A DNA stretch of 64,000 bases from Polyodon spathula (GCF_017654505.1 NC_054534.1:41327226-41391225), one strand, 5' to 3'. Numbered from the stretch's first letter, positions 11,061-23,717 are shown. A program made the numbers and translations. Notes: generated by a model not told the origin, from the sequence alone.

Positions 11061-14000
11061 ATAACAGCAAGTGACTATCACAACATCACAGTTAACAGAG
11101 TCTAAACTGTACAAGGTGGTTGTCATTGTTTAGAAAATTACCTATGTTTTAATATAATTTAGATAGCTGACTTTGCTTGTCATATTAGGAAGAGTAAGAA
11201 CTGAAAAATTAAATTGAATTTTTCAACTCAAGTGAAGATGATAGAAATGTTTGTAGCAGAAGAAATGAATGAGCACAAATGCACAGCATAGAATAGATGA
11301 TCAAAATAAACAAGGCTTGAAATAAATATTTCAAAATTAAATATACAAATTAAATTTTAACCTCAGTATCCAATGCTAAAAAATGTTCTACATAATGTAT
11401 AAAATAAATCCACGTGTATGACCATTATAACCCATTCCTCTCTGAATTTGTACAGATGCTTACTTTTTTTCTTTGGTGGAGTAGGCCTTATAGGATACTC
11501 CTCCCTTTACCGACGTATCACTATCAGTGTCACTTCAGCTTTTAGAGTCAGACATTTCTCATAAGCAAAGAAATATTCTACGAATTGTATTTAGTTTGCT
11601 CTCGCCAATGCAGATCAGTGTCAGGCTGTTGGGGAACATGTGAGTGTAAAAAGTCGCATGATAGTGGGATTATATCGTTTTATGTCTTAAATTGACTATC
11701 CAGTGTGTCAATCATTCTGGGGCTTTGTAAGGCATTGCAAAATGATGTGACAGGGGCGGGGCTTTGATCGAAACAGATATGCTATAGTTTGACTGAGGCA
11801 CTAAACTGTAAGATTACACTGTGTCTAGGAATCCGGGACAAATTCTGTCCAGGAGGCATTTTGATCTTTACATTTAGAGACTGTCACGTCCAATTATTAA
11901 TTTTGTGATGCAAATGTCGTAAATTTGGCTGTAGAAACAGCCAAACTAGCTCACTCAAACTAGTTTCAAATCCTTACTGCAGAGGCCTGCAGTATTCTCT
12001 TTTATTGTTTATGCATTACTTGCACCCGCATGGTATTTTTTTAATGACTTGATATATCATCCCCTGGAACACCCTGAGAAAAAGGCTCTGGTAAGATGGG
12101 GTGTACAGTTCTGGATATGGTGCTTTACTGCACCAACCTTGCATGTAACAAAAGGTTGAAATTTCTGTTGCTGTGAAAATAACAATCAAGAGGAAAAGGA
12201 AGATGTTTTGGACATATTTTTTGGCATAACTATCGATTTTTCCTGGTGGAAAAAAAACGTTGTCTTTGAAAATGTTAGAAAATGGACAAATGGAAATGAA
12301 AACAGATAAGTACTTATATCTGTGGAGCAGCTGTGCTCATTTGTATTGTAAATAGTTGTAACATTTTTTTCTACACTGTTACAAATATTTTTTTTATAGA
12401 AATGTGAGACATGAGACTTCTATTCTGAATTAAAAACTTGTTGGATTCTGACACTTTGTCGTTGCTTTACAATACGCCATATTTTTTCTTCTTCCAAAAC
12501 AAACTAAAAACCAGCTCCAGGATGTATTTGATACTGAATAGCAAAACAAAGTTATTGACCTTCTCTTCTGGGCTTATCTGCTTAAGAAAAGAAACATGGA
12601 TTAGGGCCGAGAACAAACACTTGGGTTTCTGTTAAGATTGGAAGTGATACAAACTGGAAACATACAGCTTGTGGAAACAAAAAGAAATGACTTCTCTCAA
12701 AGGGTTGTGTCTCCAGGGTGGCCATTTGGTTTATAATACATTGTAGCACATGGAAACTTATAAAAGCCTCTTGTTTAAATAAACAATATTTGCTACGTTT
12801 TTGTTTAGAAGTTGTTGATCTAGCCTCATAAAATCCTAGCTGTTAAATTCCATGAGAAGATTTTTTTTTTCCCTGAATACTTCAAAGAAAGCAATTCATG
12901 TTGACACAGTTTTTAGTGTGTGTTCCAAATGGCCCTACATTTATTTTATGCTGTTTGCTTTTTTTCTTAAATCACATATGCCTGGGCACAAGATCTCATT
13001 CAAGTCAACCCAATGTATGGGACAGGTGGGACCTTATACCTCCTAGCATGTTGATATCAATAATTCAGTAGGATGATACCAACCATCTCATCCCAGCCAT
13101 ATGAAAACTTTTTTTTATTATTATTATTACAAATCATAAAGTAAGACAGGTTGGAGGTATAAGGGTGGCGGAGGTACGATTGATACAGCTGTTAAGTGAT
13201 TTAAAGCATTTTTTTCTGTTGATTTCTGACACTCTACTTATTTAAACCCTGTCATGCCCTTATTCTCTGTCTTGCATTTTTTATTTGCATATCGCCATGT
13301 TCGTGTTTTGCTACACGGTTGACAAATGCCGCTGACCAATTTACCCTCAACACTGTTGGACGCTCCACCTCAATCCCTGTTGGCCTCGCTGTGCCCACAC
13401 ATTGCAGACTCTAGCTCAATCATTTAAATATAAAACTATCAATTTAGATGCAAAAAAGGACTACTCACACTTTTCCTTTCTCTTCGATTTCTGGAATGCT
13501 GAATCTGAATCCCCGCATGATGACCATGTTTCTACTTCTGGACATCCTTCAACTCAAAGAATCAATTTCTGCTGTTCAGCAAACCAGGCTGTGATTCTTT
13601 GGTCCACCATATCTCTCTCTCTCTCCTCATCTTAGACGCAATTATTAAAGGTTTCCCAGTTCAGACATTTGGTTTCCATCAGCTCATCTGTTCTCCCTGC
13701 TTTTAATTTTGTAAGACTTATTCAAGACTTGAACAAGACTTGAATAAGCAGTCTTATTCAAAGCTGCTTGCCGAGCTGTAAACAGAAGTAATGCTTTTTT
13801 TCTGATAAACCATTGTTTTAGGACACAGTTATATGCTGTGTTTACACTTGCATTCCGGAATAGTTTCAAAAGGACTTTCTGGAATGATGCGTTTACACTT
13901 GTATGAAACAGCAGGGGGTACTTTTCTCAGGAGAAGAGAATGAACATGTGCACTTTGTATGGTAAAGAGGTCTGGTTGTAAAGACGACATCATTTGAAAA

Positions 14001-15641
14001 TACTACCTTCTTTAGTGCGCCCGTTCCAGGAGGTAAAGTACTACTACAGAACTCTTCAATTCGCAGACAGATTCCTCGAAGGTGCTGCCCGTTCAGGACA
14101 GTCAGAAAGAGTTCGAGTCACCAGGCAGATGTTGGGACTCCTTGAGCACCAGAGATAGGTTAGCTTAGGGGATGTTCATCCCAAAACAGTATAGTGAGGT
14201 TTTCGTAGAGCTGATGTTCCCGTGTAGCCACCAAGAGGGAGAGCGTCCGCTTCAGGAGGAAAAGGATTTAGTTTCCATTCATGATTGTGCAGGAGGCCTT
14301 TGAATCATTTCATTTACAATAAGTAGTGGGGTTATAATCTTTGTTAAATAACTTGAAAAGCACCCTATGTAATTTTAAAAGACTTATGTTAATGTGTGAT
14401 TCACCAGGCATTAATCTTATGGAAATGTCCCCACTTGGACTACCTGCAATAACTTTTTTTTTGAGAGATCGTGATTCACCCAATTTTTTAGCTCAGTATC
14501 ATTCAGGCACAAGGGAATCAAGTGACTAGCCTCGGGACATACAGTAAACTTATTGTAAACATGGCAGATCATAGAGTTTATGACTTGGAAGTTCATTACA
14601 TTCAGTAGTGCATATAATATACAGTGATGACATTCTCAATCGGCATTCATTTACACATGTTTGTAATATTGCAAATAATTTCCTTAACATCTGTTACAAA
14701 GAAACTTATTAACATTATTGATGGGTCTTGGTTTCATGGATCCTGCAAATAAATAATATCCCCAGTGGTTTTTTTTTTTTAATTGGAACCAGATAAGGAG
14801 TTTAATTGTCTCTACTGAATAGTAAATGCATGTAATTATGTAATTATAGTGTAAATACAAAAATGTGGGACATGGAACAATTCCTACACAGTAGCTACAC
14901 TGTACTGACGTTTTTGTTACATTATTTAATACATGAACTTACAATAAAATTCTAAGGAAAAAAAATCCTTATTTAATGCTTACTGGTAATGTACAGAGTT
15001 TCACCTTCACAATCACAGAATTTGTATATTGAGGGAAGAAGTATACAAGAGACACCAATGAACTACAATTATCCACACTTTACACATGTCTAATGGTGTG
15101 GTCTATGTAAAGGATACCCCAATGGTGTTGGTGTGCCTACACCTAGCAGTATATATTTCCTAAGGAACTATTTCTGGTGGAAAGAATTACATTTTTTACA
15201 TACTAAAAAATCTAATACCACAAAGCACAGTATCAAATTTAATGGGCTGTTTGGGAATGTGACAACATGCAGAACTAAAGATATTAGGCTCTATGTATCA
15301 TCAATTTTTCTTACATATCTTGACTTTTCTTCTGTGACTTCATAGATCTACCTGCGATGTATTAAAGTAATTTTCATTCCTGTAACTTAGTTTCATCCCT
15401 GCTGCAGTAGTTTAGTTACGACTGTTCGTTTCAAATTATATATAATATCGATGTTTCGTGCTTACCCTTGATGTGGTATCATTTCTTTTCTGATTTATGA
15501 CTTCAGTTTGTGCTTGTTATTTTACTTATGCCTCTCACTGGCATAGATTCAACCAGTTGTTCGTATGTGAAACTTCCTGTTTAAACATTTCCAGGCTTTT
15601 AGTTACTTTAAAATAAAGCACCTTAAAATATAAAAGAAACC

Positions 15642-15645
<4 letters not shown>
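11061..15645. other. No gene seen
   Basis: About 4.6 kb of unique-looking DNA with short homopolymers. Several short frames (12438-12635, 13402-13635, 14341-14529, 15133-15345) have no recognisable domain and no good gene context. Conserved regulatory elements could lie here but cannot be told from one sequence. Confidence 0.45.

Positions 15646-15711
<66 letters not shown>
15646..15711. repeat. (TA)n microsatellite
   Basis: About 33 uninterrupted TA units. Confidence 0.97.
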
Positions 15712-15715
<4 letters not shown>

Positions 15716-16069
15716 TAAATTAGGTAGTGCATAGACAATTTAAATACACCGCAAAGTATTTACTTGTGTAGCCTACTGTATGTACTGTACTTATTTCGTT
15801 TACAACGCTAAAATATACATAGACTCAAACAAAAGTTTACGCTTATGAGTTGTAACTAATGCATTTGTACTGCGAACTGAAATAGAAGTCCCATCACAAT
15901 ATTTTCCTAATTGACTTGTAGCTGTGCTCAGCAAGCTTAGTGTTTCTGCATGCTTGGGTAGTATTTACCTGAAAAAATGATCAAGCTGGTGAATTAGTTC
16001 TTCACCATATCTGGTGTCGCATTTTTGAGGCCAATTTGCTGGTTGCAAGATTTTAATATTCTCTATAAA

Positions 16070-17720
16070 CATTACCTAGTCAGCTGTACTTGTGTCAGAC
16101 TGGGTCAAAATGGTAGGTAAGCACCCCATCCACTTTTCAAGACTATTGGCTAAACTTTTAAAAAACATAGAGACATCAATTGCCTTATCATGTCTTAAAT
16201 TATCAAGCAGGGGAACTCCTTTGAACTCATTTTGGGATTCCTTTGTCTGTAGCCCTGGGTTACTAGCCATGGATGTGAAAACACATATAAAGAGGAAAGA
16301 ATGTGCTCTAGGCATTGTCATTTCTATCTCTTGCAACTCTAAGGAGAATTCTGACAATTCTTCAAGGGCACCATACATTAATCCTAAATTGTGAACAAAA
16401 CTTGCACTTGAGATCTTGTTTGCCAGCCCAACTTACATGCTTCTCTCAGAACTATTGATGTGGATCTTTTGAGGCTTCTGTGAAATATTTGTATTGTGCA
16501 GGGTATTTAATCCAAACTGTCTTTACTGTACTAGAAGCAACCCACCTGGTACTCAAGACTCTGCCTACATTCAGGTACTGTATTGATAAAGCTTCACAGC
16601 ATAATACTAATTCATGTTTGTTTTTTGCAGAAGAATGATATAAGGAGCATAGCATTTCTGTCACTTCATCAACAATGTCAGCAACACTTAATTCCAAATG
16701 ATGATGCATGCAATGCCAAACTAAACCTTTTGGATAATCTTTCTCAAGCCTGGCAGCTACTCCTGATTTACTACCCAGCATTACGGACGCTCCATGAGGC
16801 AAAACAGATTAGGCTCTCTTGGAGAATTTGTTCTGTGAAACCATGACATGAAATAGTTAAAAGCAATGCTTTATATATTGTTTCAAGATTAGTGGTAGCA
16901 AGTTCCACTACATCAAGGAAGCATGTTGCAGGTTCATCTGAATCACAGAGGCAATCCCTAATGTAGATAATTTAACAGACTTTTTATTGACTGTAATAGA
17001 CTCATCAATCAGAACTGTTAATTTGGATTCACACTTTCTGCAAGGTTTTTTCCTCATTTCATTTGCAATATGATGAGAAATAGTTCTTATGACTTATCAG
17101 AATGCAAGGTACGCCCCATGTCAAGGCCATTTAGAACTTGCAAATCAGTGTCAACAGGCAAGACCGTAAATGGCCTCCCTGATTTTACAATCTTGTAAAC
17201 GGTTCGAACACTCTATCTGTTATTTCATACTGATCTTTTTTTCATTTCTACAGCAAGTGTTTCAATTCTTTTTTTCTTTGGCCTGTTGCATAATTCTCTC
17301 AGCTTCCTTGTGGGCCACAGAATTCCTGTGTTTAAAGATTTTCTCACTCAAAGATATCTGCTGTCTATCCTTGGTGTGCCCATGCAATCTAACTGCAACT
17401 CTTGCCCATTCATCAGACAGGTGAATGTGTTTAATGGAGTTTGTGCCCAATGACTGTAAATTTGCACAAACTGTACAGCCTATTTTTTTTTTCCCACAGA
17501 AATTAGCCAAGGGTATATATATATATATATTTTTTCTTCTAAAAACTGTTTTTGTGTCCAGCATTCTGGAAATTCCTGTGTATCATGCCATTTTATAACC
17601 TCAGCAACTGTGTATCATGTCGTTTTATATCCTCACCAGCTGTATAATCAGGTGATGCAGTATCATCTGAGTTAGGAATTCATCCTGACACTGTCTATCT
17701 AGGTATGTTTGTCTGTGAAG
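16070..17720 (-). pseudogene. hAT-type transposase remnant, KIAA1586-like
   Basis: Segments occur in order on the minus strand. At 17564-17262 there is a Cys-containing N-terminal finger (GCTVC, SLG) and HLSDEWARVA, then KIFKHRNSVAHKEAE. Around 17215-16850 are KSGRPFTVLPVDTDLQVLNG and an LID-type acidic motif, both broken by frameshifts. At 16802-16452 come HGASVMLGSKSGVAARL, WHCMHHHLELSV and GRVLSTRWVASS, the hAT core with its conserved H and W/R motifs. At 16378-16076 are ALEELSEFSLELQ and FKSLANSLEKWM. The pattern matches hAT-derived proteins of the KIAA1586 type. A small deletion seems to fall exactly at the conserved SDGAS motif, removing a catalytic Asp. No terminal inverted repeats were found. 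Confidence 0.75.
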
Positions 17721-17871
17721 ACCTGGAACCTGGCACAGCTGGTATAAGCCCTGTTTCTGACTGAATCTCTTCTGCCAGCACATAAATGACTAATACAAGT
17801 ATTACAATAGCAAAAAAAAAAAAAAATGAACATTCTTAATTTTTATTCTTAATATTTGTAGTCATTATCAA
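17721..17871. other. Short spacer between hAT remnant and SINE
   Basis: AT-rich, with an A16 run near 17811. The A-run sits about 60 bp from the 3' end of the minus-strand SINE and is not obviously part of it. Confidence 0.4.
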
Positions 17872-18268
17872 TGATTTTACCTCAGTTTTCTCCCCAATTT
17901 TGAATCGCCAGTTGTGTTAAATCCCGGTTCACCGCTGTAACCCCCCGGCAACTCTGGAAAAGGAGGCTGAAACTCACTTCCCCTGAAACGTGTTCCCACC
18001 AAGCCGTCATTTTTCACACTACAGAGCCACAGCGAAGCCATCAGACTGATAGTGCCGTAGGACAACACAGATCTGAATGGCTCCACTGCAGACCCTCAGG
18101 CACCTTATCAGCCACAGGGGTCACTGGTGCACAGTGAACTGTAGATTGCCATGCTGACCTAGGCCCTCGCTACCCCGGCGGTGCTCGGCCAACCCAGGTC
18201 GGCAATGACATAGTTTGGATTTGAACCTGCCATCTCCAGGCTATACTGGATGCGCCATTCAGGAGTCC
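17872..18268 (-). repeat. tRNA-derived SINE, about 390 bp
   Basis: On the minus strand the head near 18240-18200 reads GCCTGGAGATGGCAGGTTCA, containing a B-box-like GGTTCAAATCC. Next comes a body with GCACCGCCGGGG, a TGTGCACCAG-like stretch and GTCCTACGGCACTATC, ending in AACCGGGATTTAACACAAC-type sequence near 17910. Recall of similar fish repeats supports a SINE. The frame at 17877-18086 is a shadow of this repeat, not a gene. Confidence 0.6.
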
Positions 18269-19005
18269 TATTCTATGGGTTTTAAATAGTATTAAACTTT
18301 AAACAAAGTAGAAAAGTAAGCAAATTGTTGTTTTAGACAATAAAAAATCACTGCCAAATATGCACTGTAATATTCAAAAAGAACTTGAAGGGTAATACAA
18401 TGTTATTTTTAATGCAAATGTTAAGGAATTTTCTTGACACACTAGGCTCTATACTCAAAACATTTAACACAAATTCAGTATTACTGACGCTATTTCTAAA
18501 GCATTCATTTTGTATTATTAGGAACACAACATAAAAGAAAATTACAATGCAGAAAGTCACAATGCTGTGTATGATTGACTTACTGTTTGACAGTTTATGT
18601 GGAGGTTTATAGCCTTCATAAAAATTAATGTTAACACTGAATTTATGGAAAATGGTTTGAGTATAGAGCCCACTGTCACCAAGCTATGGTGGGGCACACG
18701 CACACCACATAAATGCATTTTGACAAGAGAATACACTAATGTAAATTATACCAAGGACAGAAACTTAAAACCACAGTATTTTTTTTAAATCTGTCATTTA
18801 ATGGTAACTGCTGATAAGTGAGGTTTTTCAGCGTCTACATCAATTTCAGTGCTTAAAAATACATATTGAAGTCAGGGCAAAGCTTATCATTGCAACTCAT
18901 TTTAATTAATTAATTAATTTTTTTTTTCAATCTATATCTACCATATACTCCACCCTATAAAACTGGAATACGGAAATGAATGCCCTCAGCTCAGTATTTA
19001 AAATG
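18269..19005. other. No gene seen
   Basis: AT-rich DNA. A short inverted pair links GGCTCTATACTCAAA near 18446 with TTTGAGTATAGAGCC near 18656. It marks a loose 200-bp palindromic element that also shares AACACAAATTCAGT / ACTGAATTT(A)TG; it could be a small MITE. Confidence 0.4.
18440..18672. repeat. Possible small MITE with inverted ends
   Basis: GGCTCTATACTCAAA at about 18446 and its exact complement TTTGAGTATAGAGCC at about 18656 form a 15-bp perfect inverted pair. Internal to them, ATTTAACACAAATTCAGT pairs with ACTGAATTTATGGAAAAT. The ~230-bp unit has no coding capacity. No target duplication was identified. Confidence 0.45.

Positions 19006-19007
<2 letters not shown>

Positions 19008-19079
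<72 letters not shown>
19008..19079. repeat. (TA)n microsatellite
   Basis: About 35 TA units. Confidence 0.97.
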
Positions 19080-19081
<2 letters not shown>

Positions 19082-19679
19082 TTATGGATATATATATTCT
19101 TGAACGTTTTACCAAAAAGAAAGAATAGTAAGTTAATGTATCCCAATTAATAATTAATTTTAAAAAATATATATAATTCGCAGAAGTATTACATAAATAT
19201 AAATTGTTTTGTAGGACAGCATATTTTATTTAAAGCAATCTTGTGAGTACACTAATGATATCATTATCTTTTTTCCCCCCATTATCTTTATTTAATTATT
19301 TTACAAGTGATAAAGAATTACAGTACAAATCCAAGACCAACTTTCTTATCTGATTTTGTAGTCGCATTGTTGCCTTTCAATTTATTTCTAATTTAAAAAA
19401 AAAAACTACTGGAGGTCTTTACAATGACCTGTATTAGTTTTTCTCATTCTATTCTACATTTTCAGATTGTACACGTTTGGCACTACATGTTTGTTTGCCA
19501 AGTCGCCGAACGATTAGTTGGGCACATCTAAAATATTTCAGGCAGGAGGGCAACAAATAAAAAAAAAAAAAAACAAAGTAGGCTACATGGTCACATCACA
19601 TTATACTGCTTTTAGATTATGTAAAAGAAAGTTACGTCAACATATGAGGGACGTGGCAGCACTGTCTAACCCAGAGGTA

Positions 19680-20400
19680 GCGGCGTGAACAGAAGCAAGG
19701 CAGGGCAGGCATTAATATGGTAGAACCTGGATAAGGTATGTGGCGTAGGCCAGCTACCCTCAGTACAAATAACAGACATCAGGGCCCTTCTGAAGAGTGC
19801 CCAAGATGTAACCAACCCTCTAGTGAAGTGTGCAGCTAACCTACCAGGTGGGAGCAAGCCAGCACCATTATATGCAGTCGAGACTGTATCAACAATCCAA
19901 TGTGAAAGACGCTGCTTAGAGAGAGGCTGTCCTAGGGTCCGTGTCCCGTGACAGATGAAAAACTGGTCAGATTGACACAGGGCTCTTCTCCCATGCACGT
20001 AGCATCTCAATGCTCGCACTGGGCAGAGAAAATTTAATCTCTCATCCTCCATTGAAGCAAATGGAGGTGGATGGAAGGACTCCAGTTCCACAGATTGATT
20101 AACGTGGAAGGTTGAGATCACCTTGGGGAGGAAAGCAAGGTTGGTGCGCAGACACCCTGCTGCCATTCTCCCAAATACGCATGCAGATGCTGTGCACAGA
20201 CAGCGCCTGCAGGACACTGACCCACTTAGCAGAAGTGATAGCCAAGACAGGTACTTCAGCTCTATGGAGTATATGGGCTCAAAAAGGGCCTTTGTGAGAG
20301 CATCCAGTACAACATTAAGGCTCCATTCGGGGAGAACAGTCCTCATAGGAGGGCGGAATCATCAAGTACCTTTAAGAAAATGGGTAAGAAAATGTCTGAG
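19680..20400 (-). pseudogene. DIRS tyrosine recombinase remnant, copy 1
   Basis: The 226-codon frame from 20346 has LPEWSLNVVLDALT, FEPIYSIELKYLS, a frameshifted helical region, NLAFLPKVISTFHVNQSVEL and ESFHPPPFASMEDERLNFLCPVRALR. It ends with SDQFFICHGTRTLGQPLSKQ, AHFTRGLVTSWALFR and TPHTLSRFY. H-x-x-R and the final Tyr of the catalytic set can be seen; the first Arg region is unclear. A region of about 60 residues before NLAFLPK reads out of frame (VSCRRCLCTASACVFG), so the protein is not functional. Confidence 0.85.
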
Positions 20401-20489
20401 GAGTTCGCCAGCGGCTCGACCTGCCCCACACGGAGGCGCGGGGAGGGAGCAACGTAGCCACCTTCCAGGAGGCCTTGGATTCCTGATGG

Positions 20490-21125
20490 GATCTCTATAA
20501 GATCATCTCCATGTCTGGCCCAAAGGTATGTCCTGGGGATATAGGCGTGTTACGCAGCGCGGCCTTATCCGCATAAGGAAATCTGGCTTGTGAGAGCCAA
20601 AGCTGTCTTCCAGCCACAATCAAGCAAGCCAGGTTCCGGCCAAGAGCTTGCTTTTGGAGACCGGAGATCTGGAGCACTGTACTGGACAGGAGACTCCATG
20701 GCCACCGGCTTGGGGAGTGGGGCCTCGCGTACTACGGCATCCATGTAAGCTGTAAGCACACTCATTGTATTAGACAGGCGAGTTGGCTGCGCCTCTGCTG
20801 CATAAGCCCACTTGAGATGCATTTACGTCACCTTGAGGGTTCGGGCACGATGGGTCTCTAGCTAAATCATCCACTGGCAGGGCCTTAACTAGGGCTTCCG
20901 AGGCTATCTCAAAGTCAGGTTCTTCCTCAGCAGAGGTCTTGCCCACCTGCATGTCAGAGAGCTCCCTGGGGAAGGGGGGTATGGCAATTAGGGCTGCAAC
21001 GGGGTCTGGTCAGGGGTCTGGGCTGTCGTTGCCTGTTTAGCCAAGAAATCTAGGACCTGGGCCATCTGGGCCTCTAGGATCTGGGCCTTGAGGTCCATAA
21101 TGTCCCTTGCCTGCTCGGAATGCTT
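20490..21125 (-). pseudogene. DIRS gag remnant, copy 1
   Basis: Frames on the minus strand encode ARDIMDLKAQILEAQMAQ near 21110, then ALVKALPVDDLARDPSCPNP near 20880, LKWAYAAEAQPTRLSNTMSVLTAYMD, and ALGRNLACLIVAGRQLWLSQ with PISPGHTFGP. These are typical DIRS gag C-terminal features, with the first part matching the gag of copy 2 (RQARNIMDMKAQ). It is broken into at least three frames. Confidence 0.7.
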
Positions 21126-21139
21126 CACCCTTCTCGCTT

Positions 21140-21292
21140 GCGGAAATGGGGAGCGACTGCGGGCGGGACCGAGTGCATCATGTCAGGAATGGACCTACCA
21201 GCAGCTCTGGTATAGCGAACACAGCAATAGTAGGCAGGCATATCCCACACGTAACGTCATTGGTGGTAGTCTTCGAAATGAAAGGGAACAAT
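21140..21292 (-). repeat. DIRS inverted terminal repeat remnant, copy 1
   Basis: The complement starts GTTCCCTTTCATTTCGAAGA and continues with a diverged version of the 43.1-kb terminus, including CTCGGTCCCGCC (copy 2: CTCGGTCCTGCC). Confidence 0.6.
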
Positions 21293-21574
21293 TTGTTTTT
21301 TCTTTTAACAACGGTAACGTCGTTCCCCTCCTTCCCTTCCCCTCGAGCACTGCATGTTACCTGATTGATTACTGTCTTTTTAGAATGTTTTGTTGAAGAA
21401 AACAAAATATGTTTTTGACTGATTCAGATTTTACAGCTGATGTATTTATTTTGAAAACAATTTCTTTAGGTTGTGCTGCAGAAATGCCCTGTGGTTTTGT
21501 TATTTTTATTTTTTTTTGTGGGGTAGGGGTCAGGTGGTGTTACTTCAAAGTCTTGCACAGGGGCCTAGTAAATC
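21293..21574. other. No gene seen
   Basis: Spacer between DIRS copy 1 and the MITE. Nothing recognised. Confidence 0.4.
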
Positions 21575-21855
21575 CTAGGGCCGGTGTTGTGTAATGTTCT
21601 GTATTCCATAAAATTCTGCATCCCCTGCTTATTGTACTATGTGCAATCAGGTGGGCAGGTTTGTTTTGTTGGAATCGAAGTGAAAACCTTTTTCTAATGT
21701 TAAGGTTAGGTTAAGGGTGAGGGTTAGGGTTAGTCTATATTTGCACTATTTTGGTACAATGTTTTTTTGCTAATTAAAAACCACTTGATTGCATATAGTA
21801 CAATAAGCAGAGGATGCAGAATTTTATGGGATATACATAACACCGGCACTGGTCC
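21575..21855. mobile_element. MITE with about 75-bp inverted repeats and telomere-like core
   Basis: The left arm 21575-21655 has GCCGGTGTTGTG, CCATAAAATTCTGCATCC and CTGCTTATTGTACTATGTGC. The right arm 21778-21855 is its complement with few mismatches. The centre holds AGGGTGAGGGTTAGGGTTAG (21716-21735), which resembles vertebrate telomere repeats. TAAAT occurs at both outer edges (21569 and 21858) and could be a 5-bp target duplication. No coding capacity, so any movement would need a transposase from elsewhere. Confidence 0.7.
21716..21735 (+). repeat. Short telomere-like tract
   Basis: Two adjacent GGGTTA units preceded by a variant GGGTGA lie in the MITE centre. Too short to be a true interstitial telomere array. 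Confidence 0.5.
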
Positions 21856-21859
21856 CTGT

Positions 21860-23717
21860 AAATTTATTTTGTTAGTTATTTATTGCCATGTTTCGATGTT
21901 TCGTTTTGTAATGTTTTTTGGCCCTTCGAAGTGTTAAATAATATTTCCTGTTTTTTTTTTCCATTTCACAAACTAACAGGTCAATTTGTTTTGCTTTTCT
22001 TTTTGTCCGATGACATGGTCAGAGTCTGCAGAAGCTTTATTTCCATCCTATTGTATTTGCCTACTACTTCTTTCTGTTCACCACTCATTTATCTTTACCA
22101 GAGGGAAGTTCTAAACCTTGACTTTCGGCGTTGCTAATCTATTTATAATGAGATGCAAATTCTGATCTCTCCTGTATAATGGGCAGTAATTCATGCTATT
22201 CATAAACTGATATTATAGTAGTTGTTCACGAAAAAGAGCTGTTCAGTACATCGCACAAAGAAATTCTAAGAAGGACGGAGACTATGAATTCACATTATTT
22301 AGGAACACGTAAGTACTTATACAGCCCATGACCTTTTAAGTAAATATTGTAATATGATTGGCTACCTCTTAGCCGCTCTTGAAAGTCAAATCCATTGAAA
22401 TGGTTCAATTAATGTAGATGTCTACACTCTCTGTAGTGTAGACACTAAAATAATGTATCTTGGAACAGGAAACTGGCTTTCTTTTGTGATGTTAAGTATG
22501 ATGATTAAAACAAAAATCCCATGTCAGAAATCATCTTTCAAAAGACGATATAGAAGAACAAACTACTTCAAAGCATCCAATGAGTAGTGCTAGTAATTAC
22601 TAATTAAAAGATGTTGTTCACTAACGCGTATTTCACACATGGGGATTTATCAGGTTTCTCAATCGTCTGAAGTTAAAGAGCTTTTTTACTTGTCAACCAC
22701 AGCAGTAATCATCTGGCAAGAAAACACAATGAACAGACTGGTGTATAAATAAGTACTGTATATTTACTGGTGCAAGAGACACCCAAACTGTCAGCAAATG
22801 CTTCATAACCATTTTGCACTTTTAAAATGTGCTGTTTTATGCGTAAAACATGTATTTGAATCACTATAACCCTGAAGAGAATAATGTAAATAGTAGGCTA
22901 TTTAAAATGCATTTGTCCAAGATTTGTATATCTTCTGTTTAGCCTATAACTGTCAACATGTCTCCGTAGTACAGCTGGGTCCTAATAATAGAGGTTGACT
23001 TAAAACTTTTTGGTTTGGTCTGTTAACTGTATTTAGCAATACTGATGTAATTACATTATTAAGTTTGACATTTATGTGGCACAGAAAGCATTAAAGTGTG
23101 TTCAGCACAAACTGGAGGTTAATGTATGCCAGCTTTCTTAACTACATATTGCTCCTGTTTAAATTTATGCCGGTGTTAATTTGCAAGTGGCATCACTTAC
23201 GCTCACATCTGAAATATAAAGCACAGCTTGCCAGAGAAACACTTCTTAAACACAACTGATTTATTAACAGAACACCTCATTAAAATATGAAATGCCTTAA
23301 AATGACTTTCTAGCACATTAAGGGAGAAATGTAACAATGTTAATTCTTGTTTGGCGTGATTGCTGTATTCAGCCCTGGGCTATTTGTATGGTGCAGGCAG
23401 AAAATGAACAGCTAACAATCTGATATCTTTCTTCAGAACCAGGGGCACATAAAGATATTTGTGCTCTTAAAGACGTAGTCAATCTATTTCAGTCCCCTTA
23501 GTCACTGTATATCAACTGAGAACTCTGGGAAGTCTTGCTGCAACAATTAACTGGCCACGACTCTGTGCTGTCAGGCTCAGTAATAATAAACTTTTCCCAG
23601 TGAGAGATGGAGCAATAGATCCTCTTCCTGCCACTTACACTGCGGGTGAATGATTTGGTACAGGGTGTCGTTAAGGAGGCGGGAAGCCATTAAAGCAAGT
23701 AATCTCAGCCTTGGCTG

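Larger units (their letters stand above)
19660..21292 (-). mobile_element. DIRS-like tyrosine-recombinase retrotransposon, copy 1 (degenerate)
   Basis: On the minus strand the order is an inverted-terminal-repeat remnant (21289-21140), a gag fragment (about 21125-20490), then a tyrosine recombinase (about 20400-19680). The reverse transcriptase, RNase H and methylase-like regions expected between gag and recombinase in a 5-6 kb DIRS element are absent. The terminal sequence CCCTTTCATTTCGAAGA matches the left terminus of copy 2 (43091: CCCTTTCAATTCGAAGA). DIRS elements integrate through a tyrosine recombinase and make no target duplication; none was seen. Inactive. Confidence 0.8.

Noticed and set aside
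18200..18240. tRNA gene suggested by a B-box
   Set aside because: No cloverleaf could be formed; it is the head of a SINE. The same applies at 30740 and 11025.
21716..21735. Interstitial telomere array
   Set aside because: Only two to three units are present, enclosed by MITE arms.
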